From positions 26,764,199 through 26,828,198 of the forward strand of contig NC_045127.1 of the NCBI RefSeq assembly GCF_007655135.1: a DNA stretch of 64,000 bases, read 5' to 3'. This stretch comes from Punica granatum (taxonomy: Eukaryota > Streptophyta > Magnoliopsida > Myrtales > Lythraceae). Of the stretch, positions 35,001-48,649 are shown piece by piece. The notes under the pieces were generated by a model. The model saw only the letters and a program-made list of their open reading frames with translations, did no database searches and was not told where the DNA came from. The position numbers and the translations under genes are program-made. Numbering within the stretch: position 1 is the stretch's first letter; each line of letters starts with the position of its first letter.

Positions 35001-37714
35001 CACGGGTTAGCAGACCCGGCATGGTTGGAATAGGCACGAGCGAGGTGGCTAGGCGAATTTGCGGTGATGGAAAGTAAACACGCACGGGTTAGCAAACCCG
35101 GCAAGGTTGGAAGAGGCACGAGCGAGGTGGCTAGGCGAATTTGCGGTGATGGAAAGTAAACACGCACGGGTTAGCAAACCCGGCAAGGTTGGAAGAGGCA
35201 CGAGCGAGGTGGCTCAGCGAACTTGCGATGCAAGAAAGTAAACTCGCAAGGGGTAGTAGACCCGGGATTGTTGCAAGAGGCACAAGCGAGGTGGCTCGGC
35301 GAACTTGCGGTGATGGAAAGTAAACTCGCACTGGTTAGCAGACCCGGCAAGTTTGTAAGAGGCACGAGCGAGGTGGCTCGGCGAACTTGCGATGCGAGAA
35401 AGTAAACTCGCCCGGGTTAGCAAGCTCGGCAAGGTTGCAAGAGGCACGATCGAGATGGCCAGGCGAACTTGCAATGCAAGAAAGTAAACTCGCACGGATT
35501 AGCAGATCCGGCAAGGTTGCAAGAGGCACGAGGGACGTGCCTTAGCGAACCTGCGGTGCAGGAAAGTAATCTCGCACGGGTTAGCAGACCCGGCAAGGTT
35601 GAAAGATGCACGAGCGAGGTGGCTTGGCGAACTTGCGGTGCAGGAAAGTAAGTTTTCACGGGTTAGCGGACTGGGCAAGGTTGCAAGATGCACGAGGGAG
35701 GTGGATCGGCGAATTTTCGGTGCCAGAAATTAAACTCGCACGGGTTAGAAGATCCCCGCAATGTTACAAGAGGCACGAGCGAAGTGGCTCGGCGAACTTG
35801 CGGTGCAAGAAATTAAACTCGCACGGGTTAACAGACCCAGCAAGGTTGAAAGAGGCCAGTGCGAGGTGGCTCGGCGAACTTGCGGTGCAGGAAAGTAAGC
35901 TCGAAGGGGTTATCAGACCCGGCAAGGTTGCAAGAGGCACGAGCGAGGTGGCTCAGCGAACTTGCGATGCAAGAAAGTAAACTCGCAAGGGTTAGCAGAC
36001 CCGGGAAGGTTGCAAGAGGCACGAGCGTGGTGGCTTGGCGAACTTGCGGTGATGGAAAGTAAACTCGCACGGGTTAGCAAACCCAGCAAGGTTGAAAGAG
36101 GCCAGATCGAGATGGCTAGGCGAACTTGCGATGGAAGAAAGTAAACTCGCACGGATTAGCAGATCCGGTAAGGTTGCAAGCGGCACGAGGGACGTGCCTT
36201 AGCGAACTTGCGCTGCAGGAAAGTAAGCTTTCACAGGTTAGCGGACTGGGCAAGGTTGCAAGATGCACGAGGGAGGTGGATCGGCGAACTTTCGGTGCCA
36301 GAAATTAAACTTGCACGGGTTAGAAGACCCCGCAATGTTACAAGAGGCACGAGCGATGTGGCTCGGCGAACTTGCGGTGCAAAAAATTAAACTCGCACGG
36401 GTTAACAGACCCAGCAAGGTTGAAAGAGGCCAGAGCGAGGTGGCTCGACGAACTTGCGATGCAGGAAAGTAAGCTCGAAGGTGTTATCAGACCCGGCAAG
36501 GTTGCAAGAGGCACGAGGGAGGTGGCTCAGCGAACTTGCGGTGCAGGAAAGTAATCTCGCACGGGTTAACAGACCCGGCAAGGTTGAAAGAGGCACGAGC
36601 GAGGTGGCTCGGCGAACTTGCGGTGTAGGAAAGTAAGCTTTCACGGGTTAGCAGACCGGGCAAGGTTGCAAGAGGGACGAGCGAGGTTTGTCGGCGAACT
36701 TGCGGTGCAAGAATTTAAACTCGCACGGGTTAGCTGACCCAGCAATGTTGCAAGGGGTACGAGGGAGATGGCACGGCGAACGTGCGGTGCAGGAAAGTAA
36801 TCTCGCACGGGTTAGCAGACCCGGCAGGGTTGAAAGATGCACGAGCGAGGTGGCTCGGAGAACTTAAGGTGCAGGAAAGTAATATCGCACAGGTTAGCAT
36901 GCCCGGCAAGGTGGCAAGAGGCACGACCGAGCTGGCTCGGCAAACTTGCGATGCATGAGAGTAAACTCGCACGGGTTAGCAGGCCCGGCAAAGTTGCAAG
37001 AGTCACGTGCGAGATGGCTAGGCGAACTTGTGATGCAAGAAAGCAAACTCGCATGGATTAGCAGCCCGGCAAGGTTGCAAGAGGCACGAGCGAGGTGGCT
37101 CAGCGAACTTGCGGTGCAGGAAAATAATCTCGCACGGGTTAATAGACCCGACAAGGTTGCAAGAGGCACGAGTGAGGTGGCTCGGCGAACTTGCGGTGCC
37201 GGAAAGTAAGCTTTCACGGGTTAGCAGACCGGGCAAAGTTGCAAGAGGCACGAGTGAAGTTGTTCGGCAAACTTGCGGTGCAAGAATTTAAACTCGCACG
37301 GGTTAGCAGACCCAGCAATATTGCAAGAGGCACGAGGGAGATGGCACGGCGAACTTGCGGTGCAAGAAATTAAACTCGCACGGGTTAACAAACCCAGCAA
37401 GGTTGAAAGAGGCCAAAGCGAGGTGGCTTGGCGAACTTACGGTGGAGGAAAGTAAACTCGCACGGATTAGCAGACCCGGCAAGGTTGCAAGATGCACAAG
37501 AGAGGTGGCTCGGCGAACTTACGGTGCAAAAAAGTAAACTCGCACCGGTTAGCGGACCCCTTAAGGTTGAATAATCTCGCACGGGTTAGTAGACCCGACA
37601 AGGTTGCAAGAGGCACGAGCGAGGTGGCTCGGTGAACTTGCGGTGGAAAATATAAAACTCTCACGGGTTAGCAAACCCAGCAAGGTTGAAAGAGGCAAGA
37701 GCGAGGTGGCTCGG

Positions 37715-38480
37715 CGAACTTGCGGTGTCGGAAAGTTTACTCGAACGAGTTAGCAGACCCGGCAAGGTTGGAAGAGGCACGAGCGAGGTGGCTCGGCGAG
37801 CTTGCGGTGCAAGAAAGTAAACTCGCACGGGTTAGCAGACCGGGCAAGGTTGCAAGAGGCACGACCGAGGTGGCTCGGCGAACTTAAGGTGCATGAAAGT
37901 AAGCTCGCAGGGGTTAGCATACCCGACAAGGTTGCAAGAGGCACGAGCGAGGTGGCTCATCGAACTTGCGATGCAGGAAAGTAAACTCTCACTGGTTTAG
38001 CAAACCCGGCAAGGTTGCAAGAGGCACGAGCGAGATGGCTAGGCGAAATTGCATGCAAGAAGTAAACTCGCACGGATTAGCAGACCCGGCAAGGTTACAA
38101 GAGGCACGAGGGAGGTGGCTCAGCGAACTTGCGGTGCAAGAAAGTAATCTCGCACGGATTAGCAGGCCCGGCAAGGTTGCACGAGGCACGAGCGAGGTGG
38201 CTCGGCGAACTTGCGGTGCAGGAAAGTAAGCTCGCATGGGTTAGCATACCCGACAAGGTTACAAGAGGCACGAGCGAGGTGGCTCGGCGAACTTAAGGTG
38301 CAGGAAAGTAAGCTCGCATGGGTTAGCATACTCAGCAAGGTTGCAAGAGGCACGAGCGAGGTGGCTCAGCGAACTTGCGATGCAGGAAAGTAAACTCGCA
38401 GGGGTTAGCAGACCCGGGAAGGTTGCAAGAGGCACAAGCAAGGTGGCTCGGCGAACTTGCAGAGTTGGAAAGTAAACTCG
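37715..38480. repeat. Dispersed duplication, copy 2
   Basis: Copy of 34233-35000. Two 1-bp deletions distinguish it near 38048-38062, where GCAGTGCAAGAAAG became GCATGCAAGAAG. A truncated unit fusion lies just upstream at ~37557-37575 (CGGACCCCTTAAGGTTGAATAATC). Confidence 0.83.
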
Positions 38481-39789
38481 CACGGGTTACCAGACCCGGC
38501 AAGGTTGGAATAGGCACGAGCGAGGTGGCTTGGCGAACTTGCGGTGATGGAAAGTAAACTCGCACGGGTTAGCAATCCCGGCAAGGTTGGAAGAGGCACG
38601 AGCGAGGTGGCCAGGCGAACTTGCGATGCAGGAAAGTAAACTCGCGCGGGTTAGCAAACTCAGCAAGGTTGCAAGAGGCACGAGCGAGATGGCTAGGCGA
38701 ACTTGCGATGCAAGAAAGTAAACTAGCACGGATTAGCAGAACCGGCAAGGTTGCAAGAGGCACGAGGGAGGTGCCTCAGCTAACTTGCGGTGCAGGAAAG
38801 TAATCTCGCACGGGTTAGCGGTCCCGGCAAGGTTGAAAGAGGCACGAGCGAGGTGGCTTGGCGAACTTGCGGTGCAGGAAAGTAAGCTTTCACGGGATAG
38901 CAGACCGGGCAAGGTTGCAAGATGCAAGAGGGAGGTGGCTCGGCCAACTTTCTGTGCCAGAAATTAAACTCACACGGGTTAGCAGACCCCGCAATGTTGC
39001 AAGAGGCACGAGCGAAGTGGCTCGGCGAACTTGCGGTGCAAGAAATTAAACTCGCACGGGTTAACAGACCCAGCAAGGTTGAAAGAGGCAAGAGCGAGGT
39101 GGCTCGGCGAACTTGCGGTGCAGGAAAGTAAGCTCGAAGGGGTTAGAACACCCGGCAAGGTTGCAAGAGGCACGAGCGAGGTCGCTCGGCGAACTTGCGG
39201 TGCAAGAATGTAAACTCACATCGGTTAGGAGACCCCACAAGGTTGCAAGAGGTACGAGCGAGGTGGCTCGGCGAATTTACGGTGCAAGAAATTAAACTCG
39301 CACGGGTTAGCAGACCGGCGAGGTTGCAACAGGCACTAGCGAGGTGGCTCGGAGAACTTAAGGTGCAGGAAAGTAAGATCGCACAGGTTAGCCTACCCGG
39401 CAAGGTGGCAAGAGGCACGAGCGAGGTGGCTCGGCGAACTTGCGATGCATGAAAGCAAACTCGCACGGGTTAGCAAGCCCGGCAAAGTTGCAAGAGCCAC
39501 GTGCGAGATGGCTAGGCGAACTTGCGATGCAAGAAAGTAAACTCGCATGGATTAACTGACCCGGCAAGGTTGCAAGGGGCACGAGGGAGGTGGCTCAGCG
39601 AACTTGCGGTGCAGGTAAATAATCTCGCACGGGTTAGTAGACCCGACAAGGTTGCAAGAGGCACGAGCGATGTGGCTCGGTGAATTTGCGGTGGAAGATA
39701 TAAAACTCGTACGGGTTAGCAAACCCAGCAAGGTTGAAAGAGGCAAGAGCGAGGTGGCTCGGCGAACTTGCGGTGTCGGAAAGTTTACT

Positions 39790-41760
39790 CGAACGGGTTA
39801 GCAGACCCGGCAAGGTTGCAAGAGGCACGAGCGAGGTGGCTCGGCGAGCTTGCGGTGCAAGAAAGTAGACTCGCACGGGTTTGCAGACCGGGCAAGGTTG
39901 CAAGAGGCACGAGCGAGGTGGATCGGCGAACTTAAGGTGCATGAAAGTAAGCTCGCAGGTGTTAGCATACCCGACAAGGTTGCAAGAGGCACGAGCGAGG
40001 TGGCTCATCGAACTTGCGATGCGGGAAAGTAAACTCTCACTGGTTTAGCAAACCCGACAAGGTTGCAAGAGGCACGAGCGAGATGGCTAGGCGAACTTGC
40101 GGTGCAAGAAAGTAAACTCGCAGGGATTAGCAGACCCGGCAAGGTTACAAGAGGCACGAGGGAGGTGGCTCAGCGAACTTGCGGTGCAAGAAAGTAATCT
40201 CGCACGGATTAGCAGACCCAGCAAGGTTGCACGAGGCACGAGCGAGGTGGCTCGGCGAACTTGCGGTGCAGGAAAGTAAGCTCGAACGAGTTAGCAGACC
40301 CGGCAAGGTTGCAAGAGGCACGAGCGAGGTGGCTCAGCGAACTTGCGGTGCAAGAAAGTAAACTCGCACGGGTTAGCAGACCGGGCAAGGTTGCAAGAGG
40401 CACGAGCGATGTGGCTCGGCGAACTTAAGGTGCATGAAAGTAATCTCGCAGGGGTTAGCATACCCGACAAGGTTGCAAGAGGCACGAGCGAGGTGGCTCA
40501 TCGAACTTGCGATGCGGGAAAGTAAACTCTCACTGGTTTAGCAAACCCGACAAGGTTGCAAGAGGCACGAGCGAGATGGCTAGGCGAACTTGCGGTGCAA
40601 GAAAGTAAACTCGCAGGGATTAGCAGACCCGGCAAGGTTACAAGAGGCACGAGGGAGGTGGCTCAGCGAACTTGCGGTGCAAGAAAGTAATCTCGCACGG
40701 ATTAGCAGACCCAGCAAGGTTGCACGAGGCACGAGCGAGGTGGCTCGGCGAACTTGCGGTGCAGGAAAGTAAGCTCGAACGAGTTAGCAGACCCGGCAAG
40801 GTTGCAAGAGGCACGAGCGAGGTGGCTCAGCGAACTTGCGGTGCAAGAAAGTAAACTCGCACGGGTTAGCAGACCGGGCAAGGTTGCAAGAGGCACGAGC
40901 GATGTGGCTCGGCGAACTTAAGGTGCATGAAAGTAATCTCGCAGGGGTTAGCATACCCGACAAGGTTGCAGAGGCACGAGCGAGGTGGTTCATCGAACTT
41001 GCGATGCAGGAAAGTAAACTCTCACTGGTTTAGCAAACCTGGCAAGGTTGCAAGAGGCATGAGCGAGATGGCTAGGCGAAATTGCGGTGCAAGAAAGTAA
41101 ACTCGCACGGATTAGCAGACCCGGCAAGGTTACAAGAGGCACGAGGGAGGTGGCTCAGCGAACTTGCGGTGCCAGAAAGTAATCTCGCACGGATTAGCAG
41201 ACCCGGCAAGGTTGCACGAGGCACGAGCGAGGTGGCTCGGCGAACTTGCGGTGCAGGAAAGTAAGCTCGAACGAGTTAGCAGACCCGGCAAGGTTGCAAG
41301 AGGCACGAGCGAGGTGGCTCAGCGAACTTGCGGTGCAAGAAAGTAAACTCGCACGGGTTAGCAGACCGGGCAAGGTTGCAAGAGGCACGAGCGATGTGGC
41401 TCGGCGAACTTAAGGTGCATGAAAGTAATCTCGCAGGGGTTAGCATACCCGACAAGGTTGCAAGAGGCACGAGCGAGGTGGCTCATCGAACTTGCGATGC
41501 AGGAAAGTAAACTCTCACTGGTTTAGCAAACCTGGCAAGGTTGCAAGAGGCATGAGCGAGATGGCTAGGCGAAATTGCGGTGCAAGAAAGTAAACTCGCA
41601 CGGATTAGCAGACCCGGCAAGGTTACAAGAGGCACGAGGGAGGTGGCTCAGCGAACTTGCGGTGCCAGAAAGTAATCTCGCACGGATTAGCAGACCCGGC
41701 AAGGTTGCACGAGGCACGAGCGAGGTGGCTCGGCGAACTTGCGGTGCAGGAAAGTAAGCT
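39790..41760. repeat. 6-mer higher-order repeat (492-493 bp, 4 copies)
   Basis: Six ordered 82-bp units repeated four times. The GGTGCATGAAAGTAA unit marks the period at 39936, 40429, 40922 and 41414 (steps 493, 493, 492). The 40.0-41.0 kb copies are close to identical. A single-base deletion at ~40970 (GCAGAGG for GCAAGAGG) explains the 492 step. The repeat ends near 41760, where the expected CTCGAACGAGTTAGC unit is replaced by CTCGCATGGGTTAGC. Confidence 0.93.
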
Positions 41761-43959
41761 CGCATGGGTTAGCATACCCGACAAGGTTACAAGAGGCACG
41801 AGCGAGGTGGCTCAGCGAACTTAAGGTGCAGGAAAGTAAGCTCGCATGGGTTAGCATACTAAGCAAGGTTGCAAGAGGCACGAGCGAGGTGGCTCAGTGA
41901 ACTTGCGATGCAGGAAAGTAAACTCGCACGGGTTAGCAAACCCAGGAAGGTTGCAAGAGGCACGAGCGAGATGGCTAGGCGAACTTGCGTTGCAAGAAAG
42001 TAAACTAGCACGGATTAGCAGAACCGGCAAGGTTGCAAGAGTCACGAGGGAGGTGCCTCAGCTAACTTGCGGTGCAGGAAAGTAATCTCGCACGGGTTAG
42101 CGGTCCCGGCAAGGTTGAAAGAGGCACGAGCGAGGTGGCTTGGCGAACTTGCGGTGCAGGAAAGTAAGCTTTCACGGGTTAGCAGACCCGGCAAAGTTGC
42201 AAGAGGCACGAGCGAGGTCGCTCAGAGAACTTAAGGTGCAGGAAAGTAAGATCGCACAGGTTAGCCTACCCGGCAAGGTGGCAAGAGGCACGAGCGAGGT
42301 GGCTAGGCGAACTTGCGATGCATGAAAGCAAACTCGCACGGGTCAGCAAGCCCGGCAAAGTTGCAAGAGCCACGTGCGAGATGGCTAGGCGAACTTGCGA
42401 TGCAAGAAAGTAAACTCGCATGGATTAGCAGACCTAGCAAGGTTGCAAGAGGCACGAGGGAGGTGGCTCAGCGAACTTGCGGTGTAGGAAAGTAATCTCG
42501 CACGGGTTAGTAGACCCGACAAGGTTGCAGGAGGCACGAGCGAGGTCGCTCGGCGAACTTGTCGTGCAGGAAAGTAAGCTTTCACGGTTAGCAGACCGGG
42601 CAAGGTTGCAAGAGGCACGAGTAAGGTTGTTCGGCGAACTAGCGGTGCAAGAAATTAAACTCGCACGGGTTAGCGGACTCATCAATATTGCAAGAGGCAG
42701 GAGCGAGGTGGCTCGGTGAACTTGCGGTGCAAGAAATTAAACTCGCACGGGTTAACAGACCCAGCAAGGTTGAAAGAGGCTAGAGCGAGGTGGCTCGGCG
42801 ATCTTACGGACGAGGAAAGTAAACTCGCACGGGTTAGTAGACCCGGCAAGGTTGTAAGAGGCACGAGCTCGGTAGCTCGGCGAACTTGCGGTGATGGAAA
42901 GTAAACTCTCACCGGTTAGCAAACCCTGCAAGGTTGAAAGAGGCACAAGTGAGGTGGCTCGGCGAACTTGCGGTGAACGAAAGTAAGCTGTCACGGGTCA
43001 GCAGACCGGGCAAGGTTACAAGAGGCACGAGCGAGGTGGCTCGGCGAACCTGCGGTGCTAGAAATTAGACACGCACGGGTTAGCAGACCCAGCAATCTTG
43101 CAAGAGGCACGAGCGAGGTGGCTCGGTGAACTTGCGATGGAAGAAATAAAACTCGCACGGGTTAGCAAATCAGCAAGGTTGAAAGAGGCCAGAACGAGGT
43201 GGCTCGGCAAACTTGCGGTGTCGGAAAGTTTACTCGAACGGGTTAGCAGACCCGGCAAGGTTGGAAGAGGCACGAGCGAGGTGGCTCAGCGAACTTGCGG
43301 TGCAAGAAAGTAAACTCACACGGATTAGCAGAACCGGCAAGGTTGCAAGAGGCACAAGGGAGGTGCCTCAGCGAACTTGCGGTGCAGGAAAGTAAGCTAT
43401 CACGGGATAGCAGACCGGGCAAGGTTGCAAGATGCACGAGGGAGGTGGCTCGGCGAACTTTCGGTGCCAGAAATTAAACTCGCACGGGTTAACAGACCCA
43501 GCCAGGTTGAAAGAGGCGAGAGCGAGGTGGCTCGGCGAACTTGCGGTGCAGGAAAGTAAGCTCGAAGGGGATAGCAGACCCGGCAATGTTGCAAAAGGCA
43601 CGAGCGAGGTGGCTCAGCGAACTTGCGGTGCAAGAAAGTAATCTCGCACGGATTAGCAGACCCGGTAAGGTTGCACGAGGCACGAGCGAGTGGCTCGGCG
43701 AACTTGCGGTGCAGGAAAGTAAGCTCGAAGGGGTTAGCAGACCCGGCAAGGTTGCAAGAGGCACAAGCGAGGTGGCTCAGCGAACTTGCGGTGCAAGAAA
43801 GTAAACTCACATCGGTTAGGAGGCCCCACAAGTTTGAAAGAGGCACGAGCGAGGTGGCTCGGCGAATTTACGGTGCTAGAAATTAAACTCGCACGGGTTA
43901 GCAGACCGGGCGAGGTTGCAAGAGGCACCAGCGAGGTGGCTCGGAGAACTTAAGGTGCA

Positions 43960-44942
43960 GGAAAGTAAGATCGCACAGGTTAGCATGCCCGGCAAGGTGG
44001 CAAGAGGCACGAGCGAGGTGGCTCGGCGAACTTGCGATGCGTGAAAGTAAACTCGCACGGGTTAGCAAGCCCGGCAAAGTTGCAAGAGCCACGTGCGAGA
44101 TGGCTAGGCGAACTTTCGATGCAAGAAAGTAAACTCGCATGGATTAACTGACCCGGCAAGGTTGCAAGAGGCACGAGGGAGGTGGCTCAGCGAACTTGCG
44201 GTGCAGGAAAATAATCTCGCAGGGGTTAGTAGACCCGACAAGGTTGCAAGAGGCACGAGCGAGGTGGCTCGGTGAATTTGCGGTGGAAGAAATAAAACTC
44301 GCACGGGTTAGCAAACCCAGCAAGGTTGAAAGAGGCAAGAGCGAGGTGGCTCGGCGAACTTGGGGTTTCGGAAAGTTTACTCGAACGGGTTAGCAGACCC
44401 GGCAAGGTTGCAAGAGGCACGGGCGAGGTGGCTCGGCGAGCTTGCGGTGCAAGAAAGTAAGATCGCACAGGTTAGCATGCCCGGTAAGGTGGCAAGAGGC
44501 ACGAGCGAGGTGGCTCTGCGAACTTGCGATGAGTGAAAGTAAACTCGCACGGGTTAGCAAGCCCGGCAAAGTTGCAAGAGCCACGTGCGAGATGGCTAGG
44601 CGAACTTGCGATGCAAGAAAGTAAACTCGCATGGATTAACTGACCCGGCGAGGTTGCAGGAGGCACGAGGGAGGTGGCTCAGCGAACTTGCGGTGCAGGA
44701 AAATAATCTCGCAGGGGTTAGTAGACCCGACAAGGTTGCAAGAGGCACGAGCGAGGTGGCTCGGTGAATTTGCTGTGGAAGAAATAAAACTCGCACGGGT
44801 TAGCAAACCCAGCAAGGTTGAAAGAGGCAAGAGCGAGGTGGCTCGGCGAACTTGCGGTGTCGGAAAGTTAACTCGAACGGGTTAGCAGACCCGGCAAGGT
44901 TGCAAGAGGCACGAGCGAGGTGGCTCGGCGAGCTTGCGGTTC
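43960..44942. repeat. 6-mer tandem duplication (492 bp x 2)
   Basis: Six units duplicated in tandem at an exact 492-bp offset: the AAGTAAGATCGCACAGG unit occurs near 43964 and 44456, and the AATAATCTCGCAGGGG unit near 44209 and 44701. Its unit types differ from the 39.8-41.8 kb 6-mer, so it arose separately. Confidence 0.88.
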
Positions 44943-47900
44943 AAGAAAGTAAACTCGCACTGTTAAGCAGACCGGGCAAGGTTGCACGAGGCACGAGGGA
45001 GGTGGCTCGGCGAACTTAAGGTGCATGAAAGTAAGCTCGCAGGGGTTAGCATACCCGACAAGGTTGCAAGAGGCACGAGCGAGGTGGCTCATCGAACTTG
45101 CGATGCAGGAAAGTAAACTCTCACTGGTTTAGCAAACCCGACAAGGTTGCAAGAGGCACGAGCGAGATGGCTAGGTGAACTTGCGGTGCCAAAAAGTAAA
45201 CTCGCACGGATTAGCTGACCCGGCAAGGTTACAAGAGGCACGAGGGAGGTGGCTCAGCGAACTTGCGGTGCAAGAAAGTAATCTCGCACGGATTAGCAGA
45301 CCCGGCAAGGTTGCACGAGGCACGAGCGAGGTGGCTCGGCGAACTTTCGGTGCAGGAATGTAAGCTCGAAGGGGTTAGGAGACCCCACAAGGTTGCAAGA
45401 GGTACGAGCGAGGTGGCTCGGCGAATTTACGGTGCAAGACATTAAACTCGCACGGGTTAGCAGACCGGGCGAGGTTGCAAGAGGCACTGGCGAGGTGGCT
45501 TGGAGAACTTAAGGTGCAGGAAAGTTAGATCGCACAGGTTAGCATGCCCGGCAAGGTGGCAAGAGGCACGAGCGAGGTGGCTTTGCGAACTTGCGATGCG
45601 TGAAAGTAAACTCGCACGGGTTAGCAAGCCCGGCAAAGTTGCAAGAGCCACGTGCGAGATGGCTAGGCGAACTTGCGATCCATGAAAGTAAACTCGCATG
45701 GATTAGCAGACCTGGGAAGGTTGCAAGAGGCACGAGCGAGGTGGCTCGGTGAACTTGCGATGCAAGAAATTAAACTAGCACGGATTAGCAGAACCGGCAA
45801 GGTTGCAAGAGCCACGAGGGAGGTGCCTCAGCTAACTTGCGGTGCAGGAAAGTAATATTGAAACGGGTTAGTGGACCCGGCAAGGTTGAAATAGGCACGA
45901 GCGAGGTGGCTTGGCGAACTTGCGGTGCAGGAAAGTAAGCCTTCACGGGTTAGCAGACCAGGCAAGGTTGCAAGATGCAAGAGGGAGGTGGCTCGGCAAC
46001 TTTCGGTGCTAGAAATTAAACTCGCACGGGTTAGCAGACCCCGCAATGTTGCAAGAGGCACTAGCGAAGTGGCTCGGCGAACTTGCGGTGCAAGAAATTA
46101 AACTCGCACGGGTTAACAGACCCAGCAAGGTTGAAAGAGGCAAGTGCGAGGTGGCTCGGCGAACTTGCGGTGCAGGAAAGTAAGCTCGAAGGGGTTAGTA
46201 GACCCAGGAAGGTTACAAGAGGCACGAGCGAGGTGGCTCGGCGAACTTGCCTTACAAGAAAGTAAACTCACATCGGTTAGGAGACCCCACAAGGTTGCAA
46301 GAGGCACGAGCGAGTTGGCTCGGCGAATTTACGGTGCAAGAAATTAAACTCGCACGGGTTAGCAGACCGGGTGAGGTTGCAAGAGGCACCAGCGAGGTGG
46401 CTCGGAGAACTTAAGGTGCTGGAAAGTAAGATTGCACAGGTTTGCATGCCCGGCAAGGTGGCAAGAGGCACAAGCGAGGTGGCTCTTCGAACATGCCATG
46501 CATGAAAGCAAACTCGCACGGGTTAGCAATCCCGGCAAAGTTGCAAGAGCCACGTACGAGATGGCTAGGCGAACTTGCGATGCAAGAAAGTAAACTCGCA
46601 TGGATTAGCCGACCCGGCAAGGTTGCAAGAGGCACGAGGGAGGTGGCTCAGCGAACTTGCGATGCAGGAAAGTAAACTCTCACTGGTTTAGCAAACTCGA
46701 CAAGGTTGCAAGAGGCACGAGTGAGATGGCTAGGCGAACTTGCGGTGCAAGAAAGTAAACTCGCACGGATTAGCGGACCCGGCAAGGTTACAAGAGGCAC
46801 GAGCGAGGTGGCTCAGTGAACTTGCGGTGCAAGAAAGTAATCTCGCACGGATTAGCAGACCCGGCAAGGTTGAAAGAGGCAAGAGCGAGGTTGCTCGGCG
46901 AACTTGCGGTGTCGGAAAGTTTACTCGAACGGGTTAGCAGACCCGGCAAGGTTGCAAGAGGCACGAGCGAGGTGGCTCGGCGAGCTTGCGGTGCAAGAAA
47001 GTAAACTCGCACGGGTTAGCAGACCGGGCAAGGTTGCAAGAGGCACGAGCGAGGTGGCTCGGCGAACTTAAGGTGCATGAAAGTAAGCTCGCAAGGGTTA
47101 GCATACCCGCCAAGGTTGGAAGAGGCACGAGCGAGGTGTCTCATCGAACTTGCGATGCTGGAAAGTAAACTCTCACTGGTTTAGCAAACCCGGCAAGGTT
47201 GCAAGAGGCACGAGCGAGATGGCTAGGCGAACTTGCGATGCAAGAAAGTAAACTAGCACGGATTAGCAGAACCGGCAAGGTTGCAAGAGGCACGAGGGAG
47301 GTGCCTCAGCTAACTTGCGGTGCAGGAATGTAATCTCGCACCGGTTAGCGGACCCGGCAAGGTTGAAATGGGCACGAGCGAGGTGGCTTGGCGAACTTGC
47401 GGTGCAGGAAAGTAAGCTTTCACGGGTTAGCTGACCGGGCAAGGTTGCAAGATGCAAGAGGGAGGTGGCTCGGCCAACTTTCGGTGCCAGAAATTAAACT
47501 CGCACGGGTTAGCAGACCCCGCAATGTTGCAAGGGACACGAGCGAAGTGGCTCGGCAAACTTGTGGTGCAAGAAATTAAACTCGCACGGGTTAACAGACC
47601 AAGCAAGATTGAAAGAGGCAAGAGCGAGGTGGCTCGGCGAACTTGCGGTGCAGGAAAGTAAGCTCGAAGGGGTTGGCAGACCAGCAAGGTGGCAAGAGGC
47701 ACCAGCGAGGTCGCTCGGCGAACTGGCGGTGCAAGAAAGTAAACTCACATTGGTTAGGAGATCCCACAAGGTAGCAAGAGGCACGAGCGAGGTGGCTCGG
47801 CGAATTTACGGTGCAAGACATTAAACTCGCACGGGTTAGCAGACCGAGCGAGGTTGCAAGAGGCACCAGCGAGGTGGCCCGGAGAACTTAAGGTGCAGGA

Positions 47901-48649
47901 AAGTAAGATCCCACAGGTTAGCATGCCCGGCAAGGTGGCAAGAGGCACGAGCGACGTGGCTCTGCGAACTTGCGATGCGTGAAAGTAAACTCGCACGGGT
48001 TAGCAAGCCCGGCAAAGTTGCAAGAGCCACGAGCGAGGAGGCTTGGCGATCTTGCAGTGCAAGAAAGTAACCTCGCACGGATTAGCAGACCGGGCAAGGT
48101 TGCAAGAGGCACGAGCGAGGTGGCTCGGCGAACTTAAGGTTCATGAACGTAAACTCGCAGGGGTTAGCATACCCGACTTGGTTGCAAGATGCACAAGCGA
48201 GGTGGCTCAGCGAACTTGCGCTGCAGGAAAGTAAACTCCGACTGGTTTAGCAAACCCGGCAAGGTTGCAAGAGGCACGAGCGAGATGGCTAGGCGAACTT
48301 GCGGTGCAAGAAAGTAAACTCGCACGGATTAGCAGGCACGGCAAGGTTACAAGAGGCACGAGGGAGGTGGCTCAGCGAACTTGCGGTGCAGGAAAGTAAT
48401 CTCGCACGGATTAGCAGACCCGGCAAGGTTGCACGAGGCACGAGCGAGGTGGCTCGGTGAACTTGCGGTGCAGGAAAGTAAGCTCGCATGGGTTAGCATA
48501 CCCGATAAGGTTGCAAGAGGCACGAGCGAGGTGGCTCGGCGAACTTAAGGTGCAGGAAAGTAAGCTGGCATGGGTTAGCATACCCGGCAAGGTTGCAAGA
48601 GGCACGAGCGAGGTGGCTCGGAGAACTTGCGATGCAAGAAAGTAAACTC

